Origin: Bacillus sp. ISL-34
GTDB lineage: Bacteria; Bacillota; Bacilli; Bacillales; DSM-1321
Length of the DNA stretch: 64,000 nt
Direction: 5' to 3'
Assembly: GCF_018613325.1 (NCBI RefSeq)
Contig: NZ_JAGGQJ010000036.1
Location: forward strand, 1-64,000
Shown here: positions 54,635 through 64,000 of the stretch, in pieces
Numbering within the stretch: position 1 is the first letter of the stretch
Layout of the letters: each line of letters opens with the position of its first letter
The notes under the pieces: generated by a model
The model's database searches: none
Told to the model about the DNA's origin: nothing
What the model saw: only the letters and a program-made list of their open reading frames with translations
Program-made: the position numbers and the translations under genes

Positions 54635-55690
54635 TTACTTAACGGTAACCAAACCTAATTTCAAAAGGCTCTCAGCAATTTGAACGGAATTCCAAGCTGC
54701 TCCTTTTAATAGATTATCGGAAACCACCCATAAATGGAAGCCTTTATCTTCATCCAAATCTTTGCGAATCCGGCCGACGAATACATCATTCTTGCCGACG
54801 GATGAAGCAGGCGTAGGGTAAACTTGTTGTTCAGGTTCGTCTTCTAACACTACTCCAGGTGCCGTTTTCATTAAATCTTTGATTTGAGAAGCCGCTATGC
54901 CTTCTTTTTCAACTTCAATGTATACAGATTCCGAATGACCTGTTACAACAGGAAGCCTCACGCAAGTTGCAGACACTGGAAGGTTTTGCATATGCATGAT
55001 TTTCTTTGTTTCATTAATCATTTTCATCTCTTCGAATGTGTACCCATTATCTTGGAATTTATCGATTTGGGGAATGACGTTAAATGCGATTTGATAATGC
55101 TTTTCGTCCCCTTTTACCGGTAAAATTTTCGGATCTATTTCTTTTTCGTCAAGCAAGTCGCGAGCTTGTTCCTTTAATTCATTTATCGCTGCTGCACCTG
55201 CACCCGAAACAGCCTGATACGTAGAAACAACGATTTTTGATAAGCCGTATGTCTTGCGGATAGGTTCTAATGCCACAACCATTTGGATGGTTGAACAATT
55301 CGGATTTGCAATGATCCCATTATGCTGTTTCAAGTCTTCTTCATTTACTTCAGGAACGACTAGCGGCACATTTTCATCCATGCGGAATGCACTCGTATTA
55401 TCCACCACTATCGCACCGCGTTTCACTGCTTCTGGAGCCAATTCCTTAGACACGCTTCCTCCAGCACTGAATAAAGCGATATCGATGCCTTCAAAGCTCT
55501 CAGGTTTTGCTTCCTGCACTTCGATTTCTTCGCCCTTAAACGTAAGTTTGATTCCTGCGGAACGAGCCGATGATAAAAAGATGATTTTCTTAATCGGTAA
55601 GTCCCTTTGTTCGAGTGTTGAAATCATTTGTTGTCCTACTGCTCCAGTTGCTCCCACAACTGCAATACGCAATCCCTGTGTCTCAGTCAT
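54635..55690 (-). CDS. asd: Aspartate-semialdehyde dehydrogenase
   Basis: Reduces aspartyl phosphate to aspartate semialdehyde with NADPH. The 351-residue protein has [12 protein letters not shown] (about 10-21) and the active-site Cys in [10 protein letters not shown] (about 130), with a His region near GHSESVY. GGAGTATG precedes the ATG. First gene of the asd-dapG-dapA group. Confidence 0.97.
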   Translation of the reverse strand: MTETQGLRIAVVGATGAVGQQMISTLEQRDLPIKKIIFLSSARSAGIKLTFKGEEIEVQEAKPESFEGIDIALFSAGGSVSKELAPEAVKRGAIVVDNTSAFRMDENVPLVVPEVNEEDLKQHNGIIANPNCSTIQMVVALEPIRKTYGLSKIVVSTYQAVSGAGAAAINELKEQARDLLDEKEIDPKILPVKGDEKHYQIAFNVIPQIDKFQDNGYTFEEMKMINETKKIMHMQNLPVSATCVRLPVVTGHSESVYIEVEKEGIAASQIKDLMKTAPGVVLEDEPEQQVYPTPASSVGKNDVFVGRIRKDLDEDKGFHLWVVSDNLLKGAAWNSVQIAESLLKLGLVTVK

Positions 55691-55904
55691 TTATACATAC
55701 TCCTTTTCTATCTCTTAAATTAGTTATTTTATTGGATTTACTACTTCTTGTTCAGAATATCATTTATTTTAACACATTAACATTCCAAAGGGTCGCACTT
55801 TAACAAAATATTCTGGTAGTGGAGTGGTTTTTTATAACTTCAACCCACAAATTTATGCATATATGTCAGTCGTTACAAAGCGGGATCGAGGCATAAATAC
55901 TTGT

Positions 55905-56507
55905 TCAGACTAAATCATCCTTGAACCTTTCGACGATGACAGGTTGAATCTGTTCCCTTTCCAGTGCCGATATGATCGTATCCCTTATCATGCTCATCCT
56001 TGCAACCATGGAACTTGGTTTGCCTGTGGGATTATCCTGGCCATATGGAACGAAATAAATATCTTTAGCTGCCATCAGCCTCATTAGATTGACACCATTT
56101 AACCCAAGTGCATCATTTGTTGATATCGCGACCACGACTGGACGGTGATTTCTCATCGTAGCTTTTGCAGCCATAAGTACTGGCGAATCGGTAAGTGCAT
56201 TTGCCATTTTACTCATGGAGTTACCCGTTAAAGGAGCGATCACCATGCAATCAAGTGGCAATTTAGGTCCTAAAGGCTCTGCTTTGACGATTGTATCAAC
56301 GACATGGTTCCCCGTCAATTTTTCTATTCTTTCGACCCAGTCCTCTCCCTTTCCAAAACGGGTTTCCGTGTTTTGTACAGTCGATGTTACGATTGGAATG
56401 ACTTCCGCACCTTCATTCACAAGTTTTTCTATTTCAGGAAACACTTCATCATAAGTGCAATGTGATCCTGTTAATCCGAAACCAATCCGTTTCCCTTTGA
56501 GACTCAT
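55905..56507 (-). CDS. spoVFB: Dipicolinate synthase subunit B
   Basis: A flavoprotein-like subunit of 200 residues (LKGKRIGFGLTGSHCTYDEV, VIAPLTGNSMSKMANALTD). With DpaA it forms dipicolinic acid from the DapA product in the mother cell. Its ATG overlaps the spoVFA stop by four bases. It lies upstream of asd-dapG-dapA, which supply its substrate. Confidence 0.96.
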   Translation of the reverse strand: MSLKGKRIGFGLTGSHCTYDEVFPEIEKLVNEGAEVIPIVTSTVQNTETRFGKGEDWVERIEKLTGNHVVDTIVKAEPLGPKLPLDCMVIAPLTGNSMSKMANALTDSPVLMAAKATMRNHRPVVVAISTNDALGLNGVNLMRLMAAKDIYFVPYGQDNPTGKPSSMVARMSMIRDTIISALEREQIQPVIVERFKDDLV

Positions 56508-57406
56508 ATCATTTTCCCCTTCCTTTTCAAGAACTCGCCTTGTATCAATAGTCCCAGTGCATTCGCTAATATCTGACCAGCTGTTTTCGGGGCAACTATA
56601 CCAGGTAGGCTCGGTGCCAACAGCGCCTTAATTCCCCTTTTTTCAGCGTAACGAAAATCCGTTCCCCCCGGTTTTGAAGCAAGGTCGATGATTAATGTAT
56701 GAACGGGCATTTTGGCTATAACTTTTGCGGTAATTATCGGAAAAGGAATCGTATTGATACATATATCAACATCTTTCATTTCTGAAGCAAGATCATTTAA
56801 ATGAAAAGGGGCTAATGCCATTTCACTGATCCTCGCAATATCTTCGCTTTTTCTTGCCCCCACCTTAACTTTTGCTCCAAGTGCATGGAATGACCGGGCT
56901 ACACTCATTCCGACCCTTCCCAGTCCGAGAACGGCTACATTCGATCCATGGATAGTAAAATCCGTATGTTGAATGGCCATCATGATTGCACCCTCAACAG
57001 TGGGAATCGAATTATAAATAGCCACATCATCACGTTCGAACAATAGAACGAGTTTGCGATCCACTTTCTGGAATATCTCATTGAGGTAATCGTTACTGAT
57101 TCCTGCATAAAAAATGCAGTGTGCCGGGGTATTTTTTATCATTTCTTCAGTCAAAACAACCTCTTCACTGGAAAAGATCGTTTCTACTTTCCCATCTGAA
57201 TCCGTGCCCCGGACAGGTAAAATAACTGAATCTATTTCCTTGAAGTTTATATCTTCCATTTTTTCCTTAACCGCTCCGGTAAAAGCATGGTCGAGCTGTT
57301 CAAAACCTACCAATAATAGCTTTGCATCAAGCTCCGTCAGTTTACGTACAACTTCAAGCTGACGCGCATCTCCACCAATTACAGCGATTTGCATGCCTGT
57401 GAGCAT
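56504..57406 (-). CDS. spoVFA: Dipicolinate synthase subunit A
   Basis: The NAD(P)-binding subunit of 300 residues. It starts MLTGMQIAVIGGDARQLEVV and has a second Rossmann motif AVLGLGRVGMSVAR (about 156-169) and LAPSLPGIVAPKTAGQI. The start at 57406 follows AAGAAGGTGA and matches the known N-terminus; the open frame extends 17 codons more. Mother-cell (sigma-K) expression is expected from B. subtilis. Confidence 0.95.
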   Translation of the reverse strand: MLTGMQIAVIGGDARQLEVVRKLTELDAKLLLVGFEQLDHAFTGAVKEKMEDINFKEIDSVILPVRGTDSDGKVETIFSSEEVVLTEEMIKNTPAHCIFYAGISNDYLNEIFQKVDRKLVLLFERDDVAIYNSIPTVEGAIMMAIQHTDFTIHGSNVAVLGLGRVGMSVARSFHALGAKVKVGARKSEDIARISEMALAPFHLNDLASEMKDVDICINTIPFPIITAKVIAKMPVHTLIIDLASKPGGTDFRYAEKRGIKALLAPSLPGIVAPKTAGQILANALGLLIQGEFLKRKGKMI

Positions 57407-57550
57407 TAAAACCGTCACCTTCTTTATATAAAAGATCCTAAACATTCCTTGCCTCATGATACAATTCCTTCAGGAAGCAATTCGGTTTTTGCTACATTCT
57501 CTAGTTACCCTGCCATCTTATGTTTTTACTTAAAAAACGGTGATAAGAAA

Positions 57551-57588
57551 AGAAAAAACGCCATAGCTATTGCCAGCTAAGGCGTTTT
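57551..57588 (-). terminator. Terminator of ymxH
   Basis: AAAACGCC (57555-57562) and GGCGTTTT (57581-57588) with TAGCT / AGCTA inside, then TTCTTTTC on the minus strand. Confidence 0.8.
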
Positions 57589-57633
57589 CGAGCGTGCATT
57601 CCGAGAAGTTCATGGAGTATGGCGCGAGCGTCA

Positions 57634-57903
57634 TTATCCGTCCATATGCTCTCCGTCATTATTTGAAAGCCCTTCCTGAAAATCAATGATGACCATATCC
57701 GCACCGATTTTTTTTATATGTTCCCATGGAACTCTAATTTCACTGCCATTCCTTAAAAGGCCGAACCATTTGACAGATGGGATGATCAACGAGGTAATTT
57801 GTCCAGTTTCATCTATTTCCAAATCGGTCTGACCAAGGATTCCTAATCTTTCCGCCCTATTCACATCGACTATTTCCTTACCGCTCAATTCGCTCAACCT
57901 CAA
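57634..57903 (-). CDS. ymxH: YlmC/YmxH family PRC-barrel protein
   Basis: An 89-residue protein (MRLSELSGKEIVDVNRAERL, WFGLLRNGSEIRVPWEHIKK) with the PRC-barrel pattern of sporulation protein YmxH/YlmC. Its function is not well defined. TTG start after AGGGGGA. It follows mlpA and has its own terminator. Confidence 0.9.
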   Translation of the reverse strand: MRLSELSGKEIVDVNRAERLGILGQTDLEIDETGQITSLIIPSVKWFGLLRNGSEIRVPWEHIKKIGADMVIIDFQEGLSNNDGEHMDG

Positions 57904-58011
57904 AATTGGTTCCCCCTTTTTCGCTTTCTATTCAATCTATATCCGAAAAAGGTAAACTTAGAAGGCATTTATCCAAATATTGTCCATAACATTGGACCCT
58001 CCCACATTCAA

Positions 58012-58056
58012 AGAAAAAAAGCCTGACCTCCCTTAGTAAAAGGAAGATGCAGACTT
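58012..58056 (-). terminator. Terminator of mlpA
   Basis: On the minus strand AAGTCTG ... CAGGCTT with TCTTCC / GGGAGG inside (several G-U pairs), then TTTTTCTTTG. Confidence 0.65.
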
Positions 58057-58065
58057 GTTCGTTAC

Positions 58066-59292
58066 TTATTTATCCCAGTTTTCCAACGGGCTCACTAATG
58101 ACAAGGAATGTTCCGTAAAGATCTGGTTTGCCAATTCATTAACGGTATCCTCCGTCACCTCGTCAATCTTGATGATGATATCATCAAGGGAACGGTGCTC
58201 ACCCAACATCAGCTCATTTTTTCCGTTCCGGCTCATACGGCTATTCGTGCTTTCAAGGCTGAGCATCAAGCTTCCTTTAAGTTGCTCTTTACTATTCCGT
58301 AATTCCTTTTCCGTAATGCCATCCCTTTTTAAAGTATCCAGTGTTTCCTGAATGGTTTCATACAGGCTGTCAAGCTGATTTGTGCCTGTCCCCCCATATA
58401 CTGTCACCATACCGCTATCTTGATAGCTGGAATGATAGGAATAAACGGAATAGGCAAGGCCGCGTTGCTCCCTAACGTCCTGGAATAGGCGGCTACTCAT
58501 GCTTCCTCCGAGAATATTATTCAGGGTAATCAGGCTGTATGTTTTATCATTGCCGATTTCCAACCCTTTGTAACCAAGGCATAAGTGGGCTTGTTCCGTA
58601 TCTTTTTTACGGGTGATCCTATTTTCATGGAAGGATGGCTTGACCAATTCAAGACGGTCTTCCCCTCCTTGATACGAGCCAAAGTAGCTTTCGACTTCCT
58701 TAATCATTTTTTCATCTACATTCCCCGCAATGGATACAACTACTTTATCAGGTGTATACATGTCATGGACGTATTTTTTTAATGTATCACTATTGAACGT
58801 TTCAAGCGTATTTTCCGTGCCAAGTATCGGATAGCCAAGGGGATGATTTTCATATACCGCCTTGCTTAAGAGGTCATGGACAATGTCATCTGGTGTGTCT
58901 TCGTACATTTTGATTTCTTCGTAGACGACATTTTTTTCTTTTTTCAATTCTTCCCCATCAAATGTTGAGTTGAAGAACATATCAGCAAGGATTTCAAGCG
59001 CATAGCTTGCATGGTTATCCATTACTTTAGCATAATAGCATGTGTACTCTTTTGAAGTGAACGCATTCACCTGTCCGCCAATACTATCGAATGACTCGGC
59101 GATTTCACGAGCATTTCTCGTAGTTGTCCCTTTAAAGAACATATGCTCCAAGAAATGTGAAACCCCATTCAATTCCGGTGTTTCATTTCTTGAACCTGTT
59201 TTGATCCATACTCCAATTGCTGCAGAGCGTACAGTTGGAATATTTTCCAATACAATTCTAACTCCATTTTGACACGTGTATTTCTTAATCAA
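58066..59292 (-). CDS. mlpA: Zinc protease MlpA (YmxG, M16 family)
   Basis: A 408-residue processing-peptidase-like enzyme with HFLEHMFFKG (HxxEH, about 47-51) and the distal Glu in KKEKNVVYEEIKMYEDTP. The second lobe has REQRGLAYSVYSYH. It lies downstream of ylxY and pnp as in B. subtilis, where MlpA affects protease gene expression. TTG start behind GGGAGGA. Confidence 0.94.
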   Translation of the reverse strand: MIKKYTCQNGVRIVLENIPTVRSAAIGVWIKTGSRNETPELNGVSHFLEHMFFKGTTTRNAREIAESFDSIGGQVNAFTSKEYTCYYAKVMDNHASYALEILADMFFNSTFDGEELKKEKNVVYEEIKMYEDTPDDIVHDLLSKAVYENHPLGYPILGTENTLETFNSDTLKKYVHDMYTPDKVVVSIAGNVDEKMIKEVESYFGSYQGGEDRLELVKPSFHENRITRKKDTEQAHLCLGYKGLEIGNDKTYSLITLNNILGGSMSSRLFQDVREQRGLAYSVYSYHSSYQDSGMVTVYGGTGTNQLDSLYETIQETLDTLKRDGITEKELRNSKEQLKGSLMLSLESTNSRMSRNGKNELMLGEHRSLDDIIIKIDEVTEDTVNELANQIFTEHSLSLVSPLENWDK

Positions 59293-59338
59293 CTAACATT
59301 CCTCCCAATCATTCTATGCTGCTATCGTTACCAATACA

Positions 59339-60298
59339 TTATGGATTCGATCGCTCTTCATCTACTGCTTCCGAAACGGTAACAACATCTAAGTCTTTCT
59401 TTTTTATTTCAATTATTAACGTTTCCAATGATTTTGCAGTAGATTCCGTCGGATGCATCAATATAAATGCTCCTGGGTGTACCTTAGAAAGCACTCTTTG
59501 TTGAAGGACTTCAGGGCTTGGCTTTTGCCAGTCGATCGTATCCACACTCCACATGACGGTCTCCATACCGAGAGAATCCGCGATTTTCACCGTTTCGTCC
59601 CGGTAGCTTCCACTTGGTGGTGCGAACCATTTCATTTTCAAACCTGTCACCGCTTCAATGACTTCGTTCGTTTTTCGAATTTCCTCACGTGTAGCTTGTG
59701 CGGAGATGTTTTTCATATCGGGATGTGAGTAAGAATGATTTCCAATTTCATGTCCCCCGCCCTTGATCATCTTGGCCAAATCAGGGTTTTTCTTGGTCCA
59801 ATTGCCTTCAAGGAAAAAAGTGGCCTTGACATTATTCTTTTTTAACACGGCCAACATATCTTGTAAGTATTCATTCCCCCAGGCCACATTGATTAAAAAT
59901 GAAACGACTGGCTTTTCGGGATGGGCCCGGTAAATCGGAGCCGGATCCAGATCCTCCATATGTATCTTTGCAGGAACCTGCTGAAATACCAGCTTATCCT
60001 TATCGAACACGCCCTCCTTCTTCATGGCTTTATACGAATCATCAATATTTACCTTCAGGCCGTTATATGCAGGAACGGTTTTCCAAACAGAATCTATTCG
60101 TGCATCCTGTGGTGCAATCTCATATTTTTTTGTTGATTCTTTTATTTGTAATAGAAGCTCGTCTTCTTGCTTCATTGAAGCAACTGAATCATCTGTTAAT
60201 TGGGTCAAATAAATTTGTGTATATGGATTTTGCACTAATAACCATGATATACCTGCAATGGCACTTATCGCAACTATCTGCTTCCATTTATTATTCAT
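59339..60298 (-). CDS. ylxY: YlxY-type polysaccharide deacetylase homologue
   Basis: A 319-residue protein with an N-terminal membrane anchor (IVAISAIAGISWLLVQNP) and an extracellular NodB-like domain (about 130-315). Motif 2 is intact (GHEIGNHSYSHPDM, HxxxH type) and the Arg/Trp-region FAPPSGSYRDE and LMHPT are present. At motif 1, where active deacetylases have TFDDG, this protein has SFLINVAWGNEY, so the catalytic and metal-binding aspartates are missing. It may be inactive or have changed chemistry. Confidence 0.92.
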   Translation of the reverse strand: MNNKWKQIVAISAIAGISWLLVQNPYTQIYLTQLTDDSVASMKQEDELLLQIKESTKKYEIAPQDARIDSVWKTVPAYNGLKVNIDDSYKAMKKEGVFDKDKLVFQQVPAKIHMEDLDPAPIYRAHPEKPVVSFLINVAWGNEYLQDMLAVLKKNNVKATFFLEGNWTKKNPDLAKMIKGGGHEIGNHSYSHPDMKNISAQATREEIRKTNEVIEAVTGLKMKWFAPPSGSYRDETVKIADSLGMETVMWSVDTIDWQKPSPEVLQQRVLSKVHPGAFILMHPTESTAKSLETLIIEIKKKDLDVVTVSEAVDEERSNP

Positions 60299-60391
60299 TT
60301 TTTACGCCCCCTTCATACCAAAATGTATGAAGAAAACGGACAAGGTAGAACATGACATCATTTTAACGCCATTCACACTATGGATATTAAA

Positions 60392-60427
60392 CAAAAAAAG
60401 CATGCAGATTCACAAGGAACCGCATGC
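60392..60427 (-). terminator. Terminator of pnp
   Basis: GCATGC (60400-60405) and GCATGC (60422-60427), with TTTTTTTG after the stem on the minus strand. Confidence 0.7.
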
Positions 60428-60445
60428 CGGGTTTTTCATTTTCCA

Positions 60446-62563
60446 TTACGATTGAGAAGGGTTGGCTGCCTCTTTTTGCTCTTTCAAGACCGCTTTACGG
60501 GAAAGGTTTACCCTTCCTTGCTTATCGATTTCAGTAACTTTGACCAATAATTCATCGCCAAGTGAAACGACATCTTCCACTTTTCCGACTCTTTCTTCAG
60601 CCAGTTCAGAAATATGTACCAAACCGTCTTTACCATTGAAGATTTCAACGAAGGCACCGAACTTTTCGATACGTTTAACTTTACCTAAGTATAGTTCGCC
60701 CACTACGACTTCACGTACGATATCCTCGATGATTTTCTTCGCTTTTTGAATCATTGGTTCATCAGTAGAAGATATGAATACCGTCCCATCTTGTTCGATG
60801 TCGATTTTCACGCCAGTTTCTTCAATGATTTTGTTGATATGTTTTCCGCTCGGTCCAATCACATCACGGATCTTATCCGGATTTATGGACATTGTAACGA
60901 TTTTTGGAGCATATTTGGATAACTGCTCACGCGGTTGATTGATTGTTGACATCATTGATTCCAAAATATGCATCCGGCCATGTTTGGCTTGAAGTAAAGC
61001 TTCTTCAAGAATCTCTCTTGAAAGACCCTCGATCTTAATATCCATTTGCAGGGCAGTAACACCTTTTGAAGTACCTGCGACTTTAAAGTCCATGTCTCCC
61101 AAATGGTCTTCCATACCTTGAATATCCGTTAAGATTGTATAGTGCTCACCTGTTTTGACAAGACCCATGGCAATACCGGCAACTGGAGCTTTCAATGGAA
61201 CACCGGCATCCATCATTGCCAAAGTGCTTGCACAGATACTTGCTTGTGATGTTGAACCGTTTGATTCAAGCACTTCAGAAACAAGTCTGATTGTATAAGG
61301 GAAGTCTTTATCGTTTGGAATGACAGGCTCCAATGCCCTTTCACCAAGTGCACCATGACCGATTTCACGGCGTCCTGCCCCACGGATAGGACCAGTTTCA
61401 CCAACACTGAAATGCGGGAAGTTATAGTGGTGCATAAAACGTTTTGACTCTTCGGTTCCAAGTCCGTCCAGGATCTGCACATCACCAAGTGCACCTAATG
61501 TACAGATGGATAGAGCTTGGGTTTGTCCACGTGTGAACAATCCGGAACCATGTGTACGTGGCAGAATGGTAACTTCTGATGATAATGGTCTGATTTCGTC
61601 AGGATTACGGCCATCCGGACGCACTTTTTCTTCCGTGATTAAACGGCGGACTTCGGATTTGACCAGTTTATTCAGGATTTCTTTGATTTGCTTTAATTTT
61701 TCTTCATCAGTTTCTTCTTCATAATGAACCAACACACGATCTTTTACTTCTTTGATCGCGTCTTCACGGGCATGTTTTTCCTGAACTTGTACTGCTTTGT
61801 TCAAGTCTGCTTCACATAGGCCTTTCACTTCTGCTTCCAGTTCTGCATCCACTTGATATAAAGCGACCTGCATTTTTTCCTTGCCGATTTCAGCAACGAT
61901 TTTATCTTGGAATGCAATGATCTTCTTGATTTCATCATGTCCAAACATGATTGCTTCAAGCATCGTTTCCTCTGGTACTTCATTTGCTCCGGCTTCAACC
62001 ATGTTGATAGCATCTTTAGTGCCGGCAACCGTCAGATTGATGTCACTTTTAGCTAGTTGGTCAACAGTAGGGTTAATGATGAATTCATTATTGATCCTCC
62101 CCACTACAACTCCAGCAATTGGACCTTCGAACGGAATATCGGAAACTGAAAGTGCAAGGGAAGAACCTAGCATAGCTGCCATTTCCGTAGAGCAATCTTG
62201 ATCGACACTCATGACCATGCTGATGATCTGAACATCGTTCCTGAAGCCATCGGCGAAAAGCGGACGGATTGGACGGTCAATCAAGCGGCTTGCAAGTATT
62301 GCCCTTTCACTCGGTCGTCCTTCACGTTTGATGAAGCCTCCCGGAATTTTACCGACTGCATAAAGTCTTTCTTCGTAGTTGACTGTCAAAGGGAAGAAGT
62401 CGACATTTCTAGGTTCCTTCGAAGCTGTTGCTGTACTTAATACAGCAGTTTCTCCATAACGGACTAAAACTGCCCCGTTAGCTTGTTTAGCCAATTGCCC
62501 TATTTCTACCGTTACATTACGGCCGGCCCAGTCAAATGAATACGTATGTTTTTCCTGTCCCAT
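60446..62563 (-). CDS. pnp: Polynucleotide phosphorylase
   Basis: A phosphate-dependent 3'-5' exoribonuclease of 705 residues. It has two RNase PH-like domains ([30 protein letters not shown]), a KH domain ([19 protein letters not shown], about 562-580) and an S1 domain ([19 protein letters not shown], about 630-690). It lies downstream of rpsO with a stem-loop in its leader. Confidence 0.98.
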   Translation of the reverse strand: MGQEKHTYSFDWAGRNVTVEIGQLAKQANGAVLVRYGETAVLSTATASKEPRNVDFFPLTVNYEERLYAVGKIPGGFIKREGRPSERAILASRLIDRPIRPLFADGFRNDVQIISMVMSVDQDCSTEMAAMLGSSLALSVSDIPFEGPIAGVVVGRINNEFIINPTVDQLAKSDINLTVAGTKDAINMVEAGANEVPEETMLEAIMFGHDEIKKIIAFQDKIVAEIGKEKMQVALYQVDAELEAEVKGLCEADLNKAVQVQEKHAREDAIKEVKDRVLVHYEEETDEEKLKQIKEILNKLVKSEVRRLITEEKVRPDGRNPDEIRPLSSEVTILPRTHGSGLFTRGQTQALSICTLGALGDVQILDGLGTEESKRFMHHYNFPHFSVGETGPIRGAGRREIGHGALGERALEPVIPNDKDFPYTIRLVSEVLESNGSTSQASICASTLAMMDAGVPLKAPVAGIAMGLVKTGEHYTILTDIQGMEDHLGDMDFKVAGTSKGVTALQMDIKIEGLSREILEEALLQAKHGRMHILESMMSTINQPREQLSKYAPKIVTMSINPDKIRDVIGPSGKHINKIIEETGVKIDIEQDGTVFISSTDEPMIQKAKKIIEDIVREVVVGELYLGKVKRIEKFGAFVEIFNGKDGLVHISELAEERVGKVEDVVSLGDELLVKVTEIDKQGRVNLSRKAVLKEQKEAANPSQS

Positions 62564-62766
62564 TTATTAAACCCCTCTCTGAATCTTCACTTAGAGGCTT
62601 AGTTTACCTAAACCTGTATTGGATTAAATCAATTATATGTGAAAGTAACTGAACTCGAGTTAAAACCAAACTATTCCTATTATGCACGAAAAAAACAAGC
62701 ATTAACAGTAAAATGAATAAAAATTTCATTCATTTGATTATGTATATCCCGATCATTTATAAATGG
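62564..62766. other. pnp leader region
   Basis: AT-rich stretch between the pnp start and the hairpin at 62771; no open frame I can support. Confidence 0.4.
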
Positions 62767-62792
62767 AAAAGGACCCGGCTCCTGCCGAGTCC
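62767..62792 (-). terminator. Second stem-loop between rpsO and pnp
   Basis: GGACCCGGC-TCCT-GCCGAGTCC (62771-62792, one wobble), then TTTTCC on the minus strand. It is either a back-up terminator or a pnp leader processing hairpin. Confidence 0.6.
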
Positions 62793-62847
62793 CAAGGACG
62801 AAGGCCCAGCCTTAAGTAGAATACGTCCAAATCATTTGATTAACATC

Positions 62848-62868
62848 AAAAAAGCGGGAAATTTCCCG
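62848..62868 (-). terminator. Terminator of rpsO
   Basis: GCGGGAAATTTCCCGC (62853-62868), an uninterrupted palindrome followed by TTTTTTG on the minus strand. Confidence 0.75.
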
Positions 62869-62882
62869 CCTTCCTGAAAAAA

Positions 62883-63152
62883 TTATCTACGTAGACCTAA
62901 TTTGTTAATTAGTGTACGGTAACGAGTAACGTCTTTGTTACGTAGGTAAGTTAAAAGATTACGACGTTTACCTACCATTTTTAGAAGACCGCGACGTGAA
63001 TGGTGGTCTTTTTTGTGTGTGCGTAAGTGACCGTTCAAGTTGTTGATTTCTTCTGTTAATACTGCGATTTGAACTTCTGGAGAACCAGTGTCAGTATCGT
63101 GAGTTCTGAACTCAGCGATAAGTTCGTTTTTGCGTACTTGTGTAATTGCCAT
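62883..63152 (-). CDS. rpsO: 30S ribosomal protein S15
   Basis: An 89-residue primary rRNA-binding protein ([55 protein letters not shown]). It starts at the ATG at 63152, preceded by AGGAGGAA; the open frame is 11 codons longer. It lies between ribF and pnp. Confidence 0.99.
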   Translation of the reverse strand: MAITQVRKNELIAEFRTHDTDTGSPEVQIAVLTEEINNLNGHLRTHKKDHHSRRGLLKMVGKRRNLLTYLRNKDVTRYRTLINKLGLRR

Positions 63153-63287
63153 GTTATTATTCCTCCTAAAATTCTGTAAAATCACCTATTACCGAGCCAG
63201 CGTCGGAGTCTCGACTAGCCAAGCAATGGTTATTTTCATACATACAATAGAATACATGTTTTTCATTAAAATTGCAAGTCTTGTCTT

Positions 63288-64000
63288 TTATGCTTCAAGC
63301 TTTGCAAAATAGGCTATGGCATTTTGCTTATCCGTTTCGATCTGAGCGACCAATGCTTCAAGTCCGGAAAATTTCTGCTCACTCCGAAGCCTTGTATGCC
63401 ATTCAACCGAAACCTGGTTGCCATAAATATCTCCCGAGAACTCCAAGGCATGAACCTCTACAGTCGGATATTTAGGTTTTTTTTCGTGGAATGTAGGTTT
63501 GTAGCCGACATTGCAAACCCCTTTATACCATTTACCGCTTATTTTGATCCTGACGGCATATACGCCTGCAGCAGGGAAAATATAATCGTCACTCACTTCA
63601 ATATTTGCGGTGGGGAAACCCAATTTCCTGCCCCGCTTTTCACCGTGAACGACATGACCTTTCGTTAAATAGCGGCGGCCAGCCAAATGATAAAAGTCCG
63701 TAAAGTCGCCATTACCGAGAGTTTCCCTGATTCTCGTCGAGCTAACCTTTTCATCTTCAAGTGTCTGTTTTGCAACGACTGTCTGTGAAAATCTGCCCTG
63801 TGCATAAACAGGCAAATCTTCCATCGATCCTTGACCATAGCGACCGTAGGAATAATCAAAGCCTGCAACTACGTGACGGACATTCAGCCCGGCAATGTAT
63901 TCGTCAACGAACCGTTCCGGGAGTACCGAAGCAAAATCCTTGCTGAAATGGACAATGAATAAATAATCTATCTCCATCGATTCTATGATATCCACTTTAT
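63288..64000 (-). CDS. ribF: Bifunctional riboflavin kinase/FAD synthetase (5' end outside window)
   Basis: Makes FMN from riboflavin and FAD from FMN. Only the last 237 or so codons are inside. They include the end of the FAD synthetase domain (VAGFDYSYGRYGQG, SSTRIRETLGNGD) and the whole riboflavin kinase domain (GRKLGFPTANIEV, AAGVYAVRIK, CNVGYKPTF, VEVHALEFSGDIYG). The frame stays open through position 64000, so the start lies beyond the right edge. Confidence 0.96.
   Translation of the reverse strand, partial: KVDIIESMEIDYLFIVHFSKDFASVLPERFVDEYIAGLNVRHVVAGFDYSYGRYGQGSMEDLPVYAQGRFSQTVVAKQTLEDEKVSSTRIRETLGNGDFTDFYHLAGRRYLTKGHVVHGEKRGRKLGFPTANIEVSDDYIFPAAGVYAVRIKISGKWYKGVCNVGYKPTFHEKKPKYPTVEVHALEFSGDIYGNQVSVEWHTRLRSEQKFSGLEALVAQIETDKQNAIAYFAKLEA

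Noticed and set aside
55691-55904. Possible lysine riboswitch before asd
   Set aside because: No L-box core motifs are visible in the leader.
1-64000. CRISPR arrays, tRNA or rRNA genes
   Set aside because: No regularly spaced repeats and no tRNA- or rRNA-like sequence seen on either strand.

Overview
The window reads as a chromosome segment of a spore-forming member of the Bacillaceae. It has low to moderate G+C, strong AGGAGG-like ribosome binding sites and frequent TTG/GTG starts. From about 14.5 kb to the end it shows the gene order of the Bacillus subtilis ymc/ymf/ylx region (mutL, mutS, cotE, ricA, miaB ... spoVS, ymdB, rny, recA, cinA, pgsA, rodZ ... spoIIIE, dapA, dapG, asd, spoVF, mlpA, pnp, rpsO, ribF). 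A Peribacillus- or Bacillus-type soil species is my guess; the sequence alone does not fix the species.

Region 1 (1-14.4 kb) is accessory and decaying. It holds a CorA-type transporter, a secreted alkaline phosphatase with a Pho-box-like promoter inside a long inverted repeat, several gene remnants (pdxH, a DinB/DUF1572 protein, an Old Yellow Enzyme fragment) and dispersed intergenic repeats. A purine (urate) catabolic operon carries a permease, OHCU decarboxylase, 5-hydroxyisourate hydrolase and an FAD monooxygenase, but no uricase. Next come a quinone-reductase-like flavoprotein beside an HxlR regulator, and a prophage relic (endolysin, holin, XhlA-like protein, integrase C-terminus), mostly broken by stops or frameshifts.

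Region 2 (14.5-64 kb) is a core block almost entirely on the minus strand, divided into transcription units by clear intrinsic terminators. It covers mismatch repair (mutSL), spore coat and sporulation signalling (cotE, ricA, spoVS, ymdB), tRNA modification (miaB), 2-oxoacid:ferredoxin oxidoreductase (korAB), RNA decay (rny, rnjB, pnp), recombination (recA with an SOS box), membrane lipid and cell shape genes (pgsA, rodZ), EF-P modification genes (ymfFHI), a nucleoside ABC transporter with its GntR regulator (nupNOPQ/nupR), DNA translocation (spoIIIE), the aspartate/diaminopimelate/dipicolinate branch (asd, dapG, dapA, spoVFAB), and the mlpA-ylxY-pnp-rpsO-ribF group. ribF runs off the right edge. 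The few plus-strand genes here are a low-complexity His/Asn/Arg-Asp protein (probably coat-related) and a small DUF6509-like protein.

The observations I rate highest are the uricase-less urate operon with a flavoprotein in the uricase position, the inverted-repeat-bounded phosphatase segment with a PhoP-type promoter, the prophage lysis cassette with single in-frame stops, the HxlR/quinone-reductase operator, and the inverted repeats around nupN and nupR.
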